Shown here piece by piece: positions 8,318 through 15,982 of a DNA stretch of 64,000 nucleotides. The position numbers and the translations under genes are program-made. The notes beneath the pieces were generated by a model. It was not told the DNA's origin. It searched no databases and saw nothing but the letters and a program-made list of their open reading frames with translations. Location: contig JAJEFA010000020.1 of NCBI GenBank assembly GCA_022820725.1, positions 118,412-182,411 of the forward strand, given 5' to 3'. Every line of letters starts with the position of its first letter. Within the stretch, counting starts at the first letter, position 1. The stretch comes from Candidatus Binatia bacterium. Its GTDB lineage: Bacteria; Desulfobacterota; Binatia; Bin18.

Positions 8318-8376
8318 CGGATCAAGTCCGGCATGACGAGAGCGCAACGAAACCGCTACAGCCTAACGTAAAATGC
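8318..8376 (-). repeat. Dispersed 59-nt intergenic repeat, copy A
   Basis: Read on the minus strand this matches 10061-10119 over 59 positions, with differences concentrated in the first half. The shared core is GCTCTCGTCATGCCGGACTT, continuing to GATCCG. It includes the hairpin ATGCCGGA/TCCGGCAT (8314-8334). A shorter third copy is at about 29957-29998. All three copies lie in intergenic spacers. Confidence 0.8.
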
Positions 8377-8377
8377 A

Positions 8378-9388
8378 CTAGCCCGGCTCGACCCCGGCAA
8401 GAGCGGGCATCACATGATTTGCCAGCTCGTCTAAGCGGCGTATCCGTCCCCCAGACAAAAGAGCAAACGTGATCCGGTCAATATCAAGCCGGGCCAACTC
8501 GCTCAGCCGATCGATACACGTGCGCCTATTGCCCGCAATAGCGACGGACTGCACAAACTCATCACTCACGATTTCTTTGTGACCAGCTCGTAAGGACAAG
8601 TGTTCAACCAACTGGTAGTGCTGCGTCGCGCGTTCGAACTCCGGCTGAAAGCGCCCCCAGGTCGGGGGGAGATGTTTCCAGGTAGAGAAGGTTGCCGCCT
8701 GACTGGTGGCCCAGGCACGGACATCATTGAGGGCCAGGTTTTCATCCTCGTTGATGCTCATGGTCACAAACAGGTCGATGGTGAGCTCGCTCCGCTTTCG
8801 GCCCGCCTTCTCCAAACCTTCATACAGAGAGTTGAGTTGCCAGTGACAAAAGTCCGGCTCGGCGGCCCCCATGAGGATGAGCCCGTCGCAGGTTTCACCG
8901 CACAAACGGAGCATGCGCGGCTGTGCCGCCGCCAGGTAGATCGGGATCTGGCGGCGAGCAGTCGCGAGCTGAACGCGCGTCCCGTACAGGGCCACCTCCT
9001 CGCCGGTAAACATCTGGCGGAATGCGCTTATCCCGGCGCGAACCTCGTTCACTGTAGACGGTTTACGGCCAGCCCCCTGCACGGCCGACCAACCCACGCC
9101 CAGCCCCAACAGGGCGCGCTCCTCCGAAAGCTCATCCAGCGCGGTGATGGCGTTGGCCGTGACGGTTGGGTGCCGGGTGATCACATTCGTCACTGCCGGA
9201 CCGATGGCGATCTTTTCGGTCGCCAAAGCGGCAAGGGACATGCCCGTATAGACATCCTTCAGACCGAGCTGAAAATCGATAAACCACAGGGCCTCAAACC
9301 CCCTCTCCTCAATTGCTTTGGCTACCTCCCCGACCTTGACGAGCGGCTCGCGGGGACTGATGCCCATAGAGATGCCGAAGCGATTCAT
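8378..9388 (-). CDS. LLM-class flavin-dependent oxidoreductase (1 of 6)
   Basis: This 336-residue protein has the luciferase-like monooxygenase TIM barrel. The N-terminus MNRFGISMGISP, GFEALWFIDF near residue 33, the segment KIAIGPAVTNVITRHP and the glycine-rich LGLGVGWS are typical of F420- or FMN-dependent members (5,10-methylene-H4MPT reductase-like). No reductase partner is present in the window. The start codon has only a weak upstream site. It faces the SnoaL-like gene at 9565 across a 176-base divergent spacer. Substrate and cofactor cannot be assigned. Confidence 0.9.
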   Translation of the reverse strand: MNRFGISMGISPREPLVKVGEVAKAIEERGFEALWFIDFQLGLKDVYTGMSLAALATEKIAIGPAVTNVITRHPTVTANAITALDELSEERALLGLGVGWSAVQGAGRKPSTVNEVRAGISAFRQMFTGEEVALYGTRVQLATARRQIPIYLAAAQPRMLRLCGETCDGLILMGAAEPDFCHWQLNSLYEGLEKAGRKRSELTIDLFVTMSINEDENLALNDVRAWATSQAATFSTWKHLPPTWGRFQPEFERATQHYQLVEHLSLRAGHKEIVSDEFVQSVAIAGNRRTCIDRLSELARLDIDRITFALLSGGRIRRLDELANHVMPALAGVEPG

Positions 9389-9564
9389 CGTGAAGAATGG
9401 GGACCAAGATAGGTGATCAATACGTTATTGCCACTCGGGTGATCGATGAGCATGTGAGAGCGTCTCTCTGCTCGATTCCTAGCACCATTCCTCTTTAGCT
9501 CGCAACAACTCTTGAATCCGGCGTTCTCTTCATGAAAGAGAGTGGGAAGAAAGAGAGGTGCGGT

Positions 9565-10059
9565 ATGGAACAGACCTGGATCGAGAAGCTGGCCATTCAA
9601 GAGCTGTGTGCTCGCTACGCCCATGCGATAGACAATCTGGAGCCTGAAGCCTGGGTGCAGTGCTTCACCCCGGACGGAGGTTTTCAGGTCGCAACCTGGG
9701 TGGTCCGCGGCCACGCTGCACTGCGCGAATATGCCCGCGTGCACGTGCGGGAAATTCGCTGTCGGCATATGACCAGTAATTTACTGTATGAGGTCAACGG
9801 GAACGAAGCGACCGGACAGGTTAGCGTCCTGGCCGCGCTGGCGACCTCAGGGGGGTATAAGATCTTTGGCCAGGGGCGCTACGTGGACCGTTTGGTGAAA
9901 CAGGACGGACAGTGGCGCATTGCGCACCGACATGTGGACGTTGACCCGCTCGCTGCGGACCCGGACAGGATTATAATGTGTGCCGACCCCGAGGTGGCGG
10001 CGCTGACCCAACCCTTGATTGATACGGCCCAGCGGCTCGCCGAACAGGTCGAAGGCTAG
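9565..10059 (+). CDS. SnoaL-like / NTF2-fold protein
   Basis: This 164-residue protein has the NTF2-like cone fold pattern: an N-terminal helix AIQELCARYAHAIDN, then FTPDGGF, VRGHAALREYA, HMTSNLLYEV, and C-terminal strands GRYVDRLVKQDGQWRIAHRHVDV. Relatives include SnoaL_4 isomerase/dehydratase-like enzymes and beta subunits of ring-hydroxylating dioxygenases. No Rieske alpha gene is adjacent, so a beta-subunit role is not supported. GAGAGG lies 7 bases before the ATG at 9565. The longer frame from 9532 is rejected for this reason. Confidence 0.85.
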   Translation: MEQTWIEKLAIQELCARYAHAIDNLEPEAWVQCFTPDGGFQVATWVVRGHAALREYARVHVREIRCRHMTSNLLYEVNGNEATGQVSVLAALATSGGYKIFGQGRYVDRLVKQDGQWRIAHRHVDVDPLAADPDRIIMCADPEVAALTQPLIDTAQRLAEQVEG

Positions 10060-10060
10060 A

Positions 10061-10119
10061 GCGTTTCACGATAAGTTGTAGCCGTACCGGTACGCTCTCG
10101 TCATGCCGGACTTGATCCG
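10061..10119 (+). repeat. Dispersed 59-nt intergenic repeat, copy B
   Basis: It starts right after the stop of the SnoaL-like gene and matches copy A (8318-8376, opposite orientation). The TGTAGC and GCTCTCGTCATGCCGG blocks are conserved. It is followed within 6 bases by a different repeat (10125-10203), giving a composite element. Confidence 0.8.
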
Positions 10120-10124
10120 CCAGC

Positions 10125-10203
10125 AGCCTTGTAGGTCGGGTTAGCCGCAGGCGTAAGCCGACAGCTCGTCCTTGTCGGATTACGCTACGCTAATCCGACC
10201 TAC
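10125..10203 (+). repeat. 79-nt palindromic repeat (GTAGGTCGG...CCGACCTAC), copy 1
   Basis: The element has imperfectly inverted arms: GTAGGTCGGGTTAGCC at the left and CTAATCCGACCTAC at the right, and each half can also fold on itself. It is nearly identical to the reverse complement of 62687-62765. Such REP/MITE-like elements are common in intergenic DNA. It may act as a bidirectional terminator between the convergent SnoaL-like and amidohydrolase genes. Confidence 0.85.
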
Positions 10204-10270
10204 TTACTGAGCCCAGGCGAAGGGCGCTCAGCACAAACGGCCTCCCGTTAGTTGCGGATAAACCGTCTCG

Positions 10271-11497
10271 TCACAACGAGTTCTTGTAGATCGCGCCGGC
10301 CTTCATAACCAGCTGCGGCCCGCCGGCCTCGGGCTGTAAGACACCGAGGTCTTCAAGCGGATTGCCATCAAACACAACCAGGTCGGCGTACGCTCCCGGA
10401 GCAACCGTTCCAAGTTTTCCCGATTGGTTCAGAATCTCGGCGTTGATCGTCGTTGCTGAGCGCAGGATGTCGATGGGGCTGAGGACCTCCCGCCGGATCA
10501 GGAACTCTCGGCACTGCTGGGTGTGTAGGGGCCCCAGCAGATCGGTTCCGTACCCCAGCTTAATCCCGGCTGTCTGACACAGCTCAAGCGAGGTCAGCCC
10601 CGCGGTCTGAATTTCTTTCAGCTTGACGATATTGCCCTCGGGCAGGCCCAACTCCTTGCCCAGCTCTCCGAGGGTTTCATACGTCACCAGGGTGGGGACG
10701 ACATAGGCTCCGTGCTGGGCGACCAATGCCGCGGTTGGCTGGTCGATCAGATTGGCGTGCTCAATCGAGCGCACCCCCAGCTTGACGACGCGGGCAATGG
10801 CTTCCGCGGTGTAGGCGTGGGCCATGACATAGGTGCGCCGCGAGGCCGCCTCCTCGACCGCGGCGCGGATTTCCTCATCCGAGTATTGCAGCATCCACAC
10901 CGGGTCGGTTGGTGAAGAGAGGCCGCCCGTGGCCATGATTTTGATCTGATGTGCCCCTTTGCGCAGCTCTTCCCGGGCCGCCCGGCGGACCGCGTCCACC
11001 CCGTCCGCTACTTGTGACAGACGGCCCTGAAATCCGCAGGCGCACGGTTCAAAATGTTTGACCGGTCGTGTATCGCCGTGCCCGCCGGTTTGGCTCAAGG
11101 CCCGGCCCGAGAAAAACAGACGGGGCCCTTTGATCAATCCCTGCTCAACCGCGGCGGCCAGTCCAAAATCGGCTCCGGCCGCATCCCGTACGCTGGTAAA
11201 GCCACGCTGCAAGGCGTCTTCCAGTAGCGTGCGGGCGTGTTGGCTCAAAAGCGACATGGGCCAATCGTCCAGGCTGGCGAGATTGACATGGGCGGCATAG
11301 GCGTGAAAGTGGGCGTCGATCAGACCGGGCATGAGAAAACGGCCGTCCAGACGGATTTCCTGGGCGCTGGCGGTCTTGAGCAGCCGCTCGGAGACCTCCT
11401 TGATTTCGCCGTCTTCGATCAGGACATCCGCCCCGTCGAGCAACTCGGGACTGTGGCCGTCGAAAATGACACCATCGCGTAAGACTATCGTGCCCAT
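10271..11497 (-). CDS. Metal-dependent amidohydrolase (imidazolonepropionase-like)
   Basis: This 408-residue amidohydrolase-superfamily enzyme has the binuclear site of the imidazolonepropionase/prolidase-like branch. His63 and His65 are in DAHFHAY, Lys186 in QIKIMATGG, His227 in MAHAYT, His247 in IEHANL, and the catalytic Asp in YGTDLLG. It should hydrolyse a cyclic or linear amide. It lacks a signal peptide. It is the last gene of a minus-strand operon LLM - nitrilase-like - methyltransferase - amidohydrolase, with a spacing of 12 bases to the methyltransferase. A close functional relative is at 32637-33914. Confidence 0.92.
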   Translation of the reverse strand: MGTIVLRDGVIFDGHSPELLDGADVLIEDGEIKEVSERLLKTASAQEIRLDGRFLMPGLIDAHFHAYAAHVNLASLDDWPMSLLSQHARTLLEDALQRGFTSVRDAAGADFGLAAAVEQGLIKGPRLFFSGRALSQTGGHGDTRPVKHFEPCACGFQGRLSQVADGVDAVRRAAREELRKGAHQIKIMATGGLSSPTDPVWMLQYSDEEIRAAVEEAASRRTYVMAHAYTAEAIARVVKLGVRSIEHANLIDQPTAALVAQHGAYVVPTLVTYETLGELGKELGLPEGNIVKLKEIQTAGLTSLELCQTAGIKLGYGTDLLGPLHTQQCREFLIRREVLSPIDILRSATTINAEILNQSGKLGTVAPGAYADLVVFDGNPLEDLGVLQPEAGGPQLVMKAGAIYKNSL

Positions 11498-11509
11498 GGC
11501 TGCCCCCCG

Positions 11510-12277
11510 CTAGCCACCCTGACGGGTCGCCTCAAACAACGTTCCGTACAGGGCAAAATCATAATTGTCTTGAATAGCAAAAGCCGTTCGGATCTCCTCA
11601 GGCGCGTTATCATACAAGTGCTGTACCATGGCGACCCTTTCGGGTGGGGTCGCCATCCGTGCCGTCCAGGCCTGGAAGTCCAGCGGCAGACGCCAGGTGG
11701 AAACGACATGTGACTGAAACCCGCTCCGTTCAAACATGGCCTGCCACTGGGCAACCGTGTGGTCCCGGACGTGCGAGGCATCACGCAGGAGTTCGAACGT
11801 TTGTAAGAAGGTGTCGTACGCCGGCTCTTCAGGCGACACAATATCGCTCAGGATAAATCGCCCGCCGGGCTTCAGCACGCGATGGCATTCTTGGAGCGCC
11901 GTCAGGGGATCCGGCCAGTGATGGGCGCTATAGCGGGAGACCACCACGTCGAAGCTGTTATCGACGAACGGAATCTGTTCGACATCACCCTGACGCGTTT
12001 CGATATGGGAGAAGCCACGTTCGGTGGCCAACTGCTCGACCTGTTCCAGCATATGCGGAGTGAGGTCAAGGGCGACGACCCGGCGGCTATGCGGAGCGAT
12101 GGCCACCGAGGTATGGCCCGCCCCACAGCCCGCATCCAGGGCGTACGGCGGTTCCTGCTGTTGCACCAGCTCGGCAATCCGGACCAAATCCTCGCCCGTG
12201 GCATGGACCTGGCTTGTCTTGTATTGCGCGGCCGCCCGCCCGAATTGATCGTGTATGGATTGCTTGATGTCGCTCAC
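11510..12277 (-). CDS. SAM-dependent methyltransferase, class I
   Basis: This 255-residue UbiE/Methyltransf_11-type enzyme binds SAM through YALDAGCGAG (residues 45-54), with acidic ALDLT following and later motifs FDVVVSRYSAHHW and LKPGGRFILSD. The frame is open to 12361, which overlaps the nitrilase-like gene. The GTG at 12277 with GGAGAAG just upstream gives a normal N-terminus (VSDIKQSIHDQFG). Target is unknown; small-molecule O- or C-methylation is most usual for this family. Confidence 0.88.
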   Translation of the reverse strand: MSDIKQSIHDQFGRAAAQYKTSQVHATGEDLVRIAELVQQQEPPYALDAGCGAGHTSVAIAPHSRRVVALDLTPHMLEQVEQLATERGFSHIETRQGDVEQIPFVDNSFDVVVSRYSAHHWPDPLTALQECHRVLKPGGRFILSDIVSPEEPAYDTFLQTFELLRDASHVRDHTVAQWQAMFERSGFQSHVVSTWRLPLDFQAWTARMATPPERVAMVQHLYDNAPEEIRTAFAIQDNYDFALYGTLFEATRQGG

Positions 12278-12302
12278 GGTTCTTCTCCAAGTACGGTCCG
12301 CC

Positions 12303-13031
12303 TTATAGTGTTTTTTCAATGAGTTCTTGCGTGTCTGGGTCGTAAATGAGTATTCCTTCATGGGTGTCGTTGAGTTGGCCTATCAAGACGCCTTTCTCAT
12401 TCCAAATAGACGTCTTCCCCGCACATTCATCCCCATCTGCAGGGCCGATGCAGTTGGCCATGAAGACGGGCATGGCATAGATCCTGGCGATATCCCCTAG
12501 TCTGTTGATGGCTTTGGCCACTCCATCCATAAATTTAGCCACACTGGCAATATAAATATCTGCGCCACTCTTCACCGCCCGCTCCGCATGTTCGAGCACT
12601 GATAATTCATAACAAATCGCAAGCGCTAGGTTGGTCTGGTTCACGTGTACACTCGGAAAACCGTGTCCTTTGACAAAAAATCTGTCTTCATCGGGGTGTA
12701 GATACTGTTTGGAATAGGTTTGTCGTGCCTGGTGTGGCTGAAACAACACCAGACTAATGCAGATACCCGTCTTGGTTTTTATTGGAACACCCACCCCAAT
12801 CGTGATCCGCTCGGTATTGCTGATGGTTTGAAAATCGTCAAACCGCTTATCGTCCGGATGCGTCGCTAATGTTTCTGCAAGGGTCGGTTCGTACCCCGTT
12901 AAGGAGAGTTCCGAGAAAATCATAGCATCGACACCATAGGAACCAGCCAGGGCGATGAAGTTTTTGTGATGCTCGATATTCCGTTGAATGTCTCCTCTGA
13001 TTGGTCGTGTCTGAGCCACGCATATTTTCAT
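12303..13031 (-). CDS. Carbon-nitrogen hydrolase (nitrilase superfamily)
   Basis: This 242-residue protein has the Glu-Lys-Cys triad of the nitrilase superfamily: Glu41 in FSELSLTGYEP, Lys108 in SKQYLHPDE and Cys140 in ICYELS. It hydrolyses an amide or N-carbamoyl bond. AAGGAG 7 bases upstream fixes the ATG at 13031. The gene is clearly richer in A+T than its neighbours (individual lines near 45-52% GC by hand), suggesting separate acquisition. It is the second gene of the LLM - nitrilase - methyltransferase - amidohydrolase operon (18-base spacing upstream). Confidence 0.88.
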   Translation of the reverse strand: MKICVAQTRPIRGDIQRNIEHHKNFIALAGSYGVDAMIFSELSLTGYEPTLAETLATHPDDKRFDDFQTISNTERITIGVGVPIKTKTGICISLVLFQPHQARQTYSKQYLHPDEDRFFVKGHGFPSVHVNQTNLALAICYELSVLEHAERAVKSGADIYIASVAKFMDGVAKAINRLGDIARIYAMPVFMANCIGPADGDECAGKTSIWNEKGVLIGQLNDTHEGILIYDPDTQELIEKTL

Positions 13032-13049
13032 CTCATTCTCCTTCACGAC

Positions 13050-14030
13050 TCACGACACAAACTCGGGCATGACCTCATTCACGAACAGTTCATGAGACTC
13101 GGGGGAGACCGGAATAACAATTGTATAGGTGAGACCCATCTCCTCAATACGGGTGTGGATATCCCGTTTGACCCTGTCTGGCGTACCCATCAACGTCAGG
13201 GGCGACTGCAGCGCAGTGTCCGCATCGGGGAAGCCGAGAAAGGTCGCGGTTTGGGCGAGCGCCGCGTCTGCGGGGTCTCGGGTGAGGTGGAGTACCATTA
13301 AAGAACCCAGCTCTATCTTTCTTTGGTCGCGTCCGCATTCTTCCATATAGCCGTGCAGCATACCAATTCGTTTTTTCAGATAGGACGTGTCGAATTTCAA
13401 GGCCATAGCCGGATCGTTCGGATAATCCTTACCATTAAAGACCGGCGGATTGATATTCAGAATATCCGCTTCGGCGGCGGCGATCTTGAGGAGACCGCTG
13501 CCCGATCCACCAATCATTAGCGGCGGATGAGGTTTCTGGACGGGACGGGGATTGTTGTATGCGTTGTGAATCGAGAAATGGTTGCCCTGAAAACGCGGTT
13601 CTTCCTGGGTCCACATCGCCTTCACCACCTGAATGGCCTCCGCGAGTTGATCCAATCGCTCCCGATTCGAGAGATAGGGATAGCCATGAGCGTGGTATTC
13701 GTCTGGCTTCCAGCCCGCGCCTAACCCGAGCGTCAGACGGCCGTTGCTGATGTTGTCGAGGGTAGACGCAATTTTGGCCAGCATCGGCGGCGGGCGAAAC
13801 GAAACGGACGTCACGCATGGCGTGAGGCGGATACGCTCGGTCACCGCGGCAATAGCCGTCAGCGTCGTATAGCACTCAAACATGGGTGTTTGAGGTTCTC
13901 CGAGCGGAGTAAAGAAGTGATCGATCATCGATACTGAGTAAAAGCCGTCGCTTTCTGCCTGCAAGGCTGTCTGCTTGGCAGTGGCAAAGTCGTCCGCAGG
14001 TAGAAGTAATCCAAACTTGGGATCGTACAC
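13050..14030 (-). CDS. LLM-class flavin-dependent oxidoreductase (2 of 6)
   Basis: This 326-residue luciferase-like protein has typical segments MIDHFFTPLGEP near residue 35, RIRLTPCVTSVSFRPPPMLAK, GRLTLGLGAGWKPDEYHAHG and PHPPLMIGGSG. The last two belong to the F420-binding type, so it may use F420H2 or FMNH2. It starts with GTG at 14030, preceded by AAGGAGAG. It appears to be the first gene of a four-gene operon. The combination with a nitrilase and an amidohydrolase is reminiscent of ring oxidation followed by C-N cleavage, as in the Rut uracil pathway, but no rut genes are present (inference). Confidence 0.92.
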   Translation of the reverse strand: MYDPKFGLLLPADDFATAKQTALQAESDGFYSVSMIDHFFTPLGEPQTPMFECYTTLTAIAAVTERIRLTPCVTSVSFRPPPMLAKIASTLDNISNGRLTLGLGAGWKPDEYHAHGYPYLSNRERLDQLAEAIQVVKAMWTQEEPRFQGNHFSIHNAYNNPRPVQKPHPPLMIGGSGSGLLKIAAAEADILNINPPVFNGKDYPNDPAMALKFDTSYLKKRIGMLHGYMEECGRDQRKIELGSLMVLHLTRDPADAALAQTATFLGFPDADTALQSPLTLMGTPDRVKRDIHTRIEEMGLTYTIVIPVSPESHELFVNEVMPEFVS

Positions 14031-14226
14031 CAGTCTCTCCTTCCAATATTACCCGACAGTTTTTGAGGGGCGGGGATTACATTGTGCCCCGCATAATGTA
14101 CTGGACGTGGGCCCAGCGATAAATACCGGCGAGGGGCTGTCGGGTTATCAGGGCGGAGAACGAAAATGGACGACCCTCTGACCTGCGGTACGAGAACGCC
14201 CGCCCCGGTTACGGCATACGCAACCG

Positions 14227-15900
14227 TTAGCTGGCAAGCTCCTCGGTCAGTTGACCGTACTCCTGCTCGAACACGAAGCCCTCGTAGCCTTGGGCGGCGA
14301 CCTCGGCGAGGCGCCGGAAGTAGTCGGGACCGCCCAGGTACACGCAGAACTGGCGGTGCTTGCCCGGGATGTTGGCCCCTGTGTACCACGAGTCGGTGAG
14401 GGGGTAGAGCGTCTCGTTGGCGATCGCGGCGACCTCTCGGTCCCAGCGCTGCTCGGCGTCGGGGGTCGGCTCGATGGCGCCCAGACCGTGCTTACGCAGG
14501 TAGCGCACGCAATCGCCGATCCATGCCGACTCGAGCTCGGCGCCGAGCGGCATATTGAAGAGCACCGAGGGTGACCCAGGGCCGTGGATCATAAAGAGGT
14601 TGGGGAAGTCGGCTATCGTCATGCCGAGGTAGGAGTCAAAGCGCGTCCGCCACTTCTCCTTAAGGCTGACGCCGCCGCGCCCCCTCGGGTTGAGGCGTAC
14701 CAGCGCGCCGGTGATGGCGTCGAAGCCGGTCGCCAGCACGAGCGTGTCGAGCAGGTGTTCGCTGTTGGCGGTACGCACGCCTTCGGGCGTGATCTCCTGA
14801 ATCGGGTCTTGGCGCAGGTCGACCAGCGCGACGTTGTCGCGGTTAAAGGTTTCGTAATAGCCGTCGTCGAGGAGTTGGCGCTTAGTGCCCAGGTAGTAAC
14901 CGGGCATCAACTTCTCGGCGGTCGCGGGGTCACGCACGATCTCACGGATCTTGCCGCGCACAAAGTCGGCCAGCGTGCGGTTGGCCTCCTTGTTGGTCAG
15001 GATGTCGGCATAGCTGCCAAAGAGGATGTGGAAGCCGCCCTTCTGCCAGAGTTCTTCGTAGAGCGCCTGGCGCTGCTCGGGCGTATCTTCGAAGGCCGAG
15101 CGCTCGGAGACGGCGAACGGCGCGCCCAGGGGTGAGGCGTTCATCTTCGCTCGGATTGCGGCCCAGTTCTCGCGGGCCTGGCGCACCACCTCGGGGTCCA
15201 TGGGGCGGTTGCGGACCGGGATGCTGTACTGCGGTGTACGCTGAAACACCGTCAGGTACGCGGCCTCGCGGGCGATCTCGGGAATCGACTGCACCCCCGA
15301 GGATCCGGTCCCGATCACGCCGACGCGCTTACCCGCAAAGGAGACGGGCTCATGTGGCCAGCGGCCGGTGTGGTAACGCTCGCCGGCAAAGGTATCGAGC
15401 CCAGGGATGTCGGGCATATGCGTCGCCGAGAGGGTACCGACCGCACAGATCAGAAACTGGGCCGAGACGCGCTCGCCGGTGCTGGTCTCGAGCATCCAGC
15501 GCTGTGCCTCTTCGTCGTAGCAGGCGTCGCGCATCCAGGTTTCGAGCTGGATGTCGCGGCGCAGGTCGAACCGGTCGGCGACGTGCTCCAAATAGGCCAG
15601 CACCGTGGGTTGATCGGGCTGGGTCTCGGGCCAGTCCCACTCCCGCACGAGTTCTTCTGAGAACGTGTAGGAGTAGAAGGGGCTGCCCGGAAAATCGACC
15701 CGCGCACCGGGATAGCGGTTCCACCACCACGTGCCGCCCACACCGGCAGCGCCGTCGTAGACGCGTACCGAGAGACCCATCCCGCGTAGATGGTGTAAGG
15801 CATACAGACCGCCAAAGCCCGCCCCGATGACCACCACGTCATAGTGCTCGGCCGCCCTGTTCCCTTTTGGCTTGTATGAGTGTTGATCCATGTGTGCCAT
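14227..15900 (-). CDS. Baeyer-Villiger-type flavin monooxygenase
   Basis: This 557-residue class B flavoprotein monooxygenase has an FAD-binding GAGFGG (residues 26-31), a second dinucleotide motif GTGSSG (197-202) for NADPH, and an exact BVMO fingerprint FxGxxxHxxxW at Phe171-Trp181. It would convert a ketone to an ester or lactone and needs only NADPH and O2, so it is self-sufficient, unlike the other oxygenases here. AGGAGGG fixes the ATG at 15900; the upstream extension to 15993 is not coding. GC is noticeably higher than in the neighbours (two lines counted by hand near 72%). It follows the amidohydrolase at 15983 on the same strand. Confidence 0.95.
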   Translation of the reverse strand: MAHMDQHSYKPKGNRAAEHYDVVVIGAGFGGLYALHHLRGMGLSVRVYDGAAGVGGTWWWNRYPGARVDFPGSPFYSYTFSEELVREWDWPETQPDQPTVLAYLEHVADRFDLRRDIQLETWMRDACYDEEAQRWMLETSTGERVSAQFLICAVGTLSATHMPDIPGLDTFAGERYHTGRWPHEPVSFAGKRVGVIGTGSSGVQSIPEIAREAAYLTVFQRTPQYSIPVRNRPMDPEVVRQARENWAAIRAKMNASPLGAPFAVSERSAFEDTPEQRQALYEELWQKGGFHILFGSYADILTNKEANRTLADFVRGKIREIVRDPATAEKLMPGYYLGTKRQLLDDGYYETFNRDNVALVDLRQDPIQEITPEGVRTANSEHLLDTLVLATGFDAITGALVRLNPRGRGGVSLKEKWRTRFDSYLGMTIADFPNLFMIHGPGSPSVLFNMPLGAELESAWIGDCVRYLRKHGLGAIEPTPDAEQRWDREVAAIANETLYPLTDSWYTGANIPGKHRQFCVYLGGPDYFRRLAEVAAQGYEGFVFEQEYGQLTEELAS

Positions 15901-15982
15901 GCTGTTCCCTCCTGAAGAGAATGGCCCCACAGTTGGTAACACAGTTTGACCCGTGGGATACGTAAAGACCTGTGGGGTCGGG

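Noticed and set aside
9565..10059. The SnoaL-like protein as a beta subunit of a ring-hydroxylating dioxygenase
   Set aside because: It has the same general fold, but the nearest Rieske alpha gene is about 8 kb away and none of the five alpha genes has a beta gene beside it.
10125..10203. A CRISPR array or tRNA-like structure at the palindromic repeats
   Set aside because: There are only single copies at each site with no regular spacers, and the fold is a long hairpin without tRNA features.
15132..15830. A 232-codon Arg-rich frame opposite the Baeyer-Villiger-type monooxygenase
   Set aside because: Arg/Ser/Pro-rich text is typical of an antisense frame in very GC-rich coding DNA.
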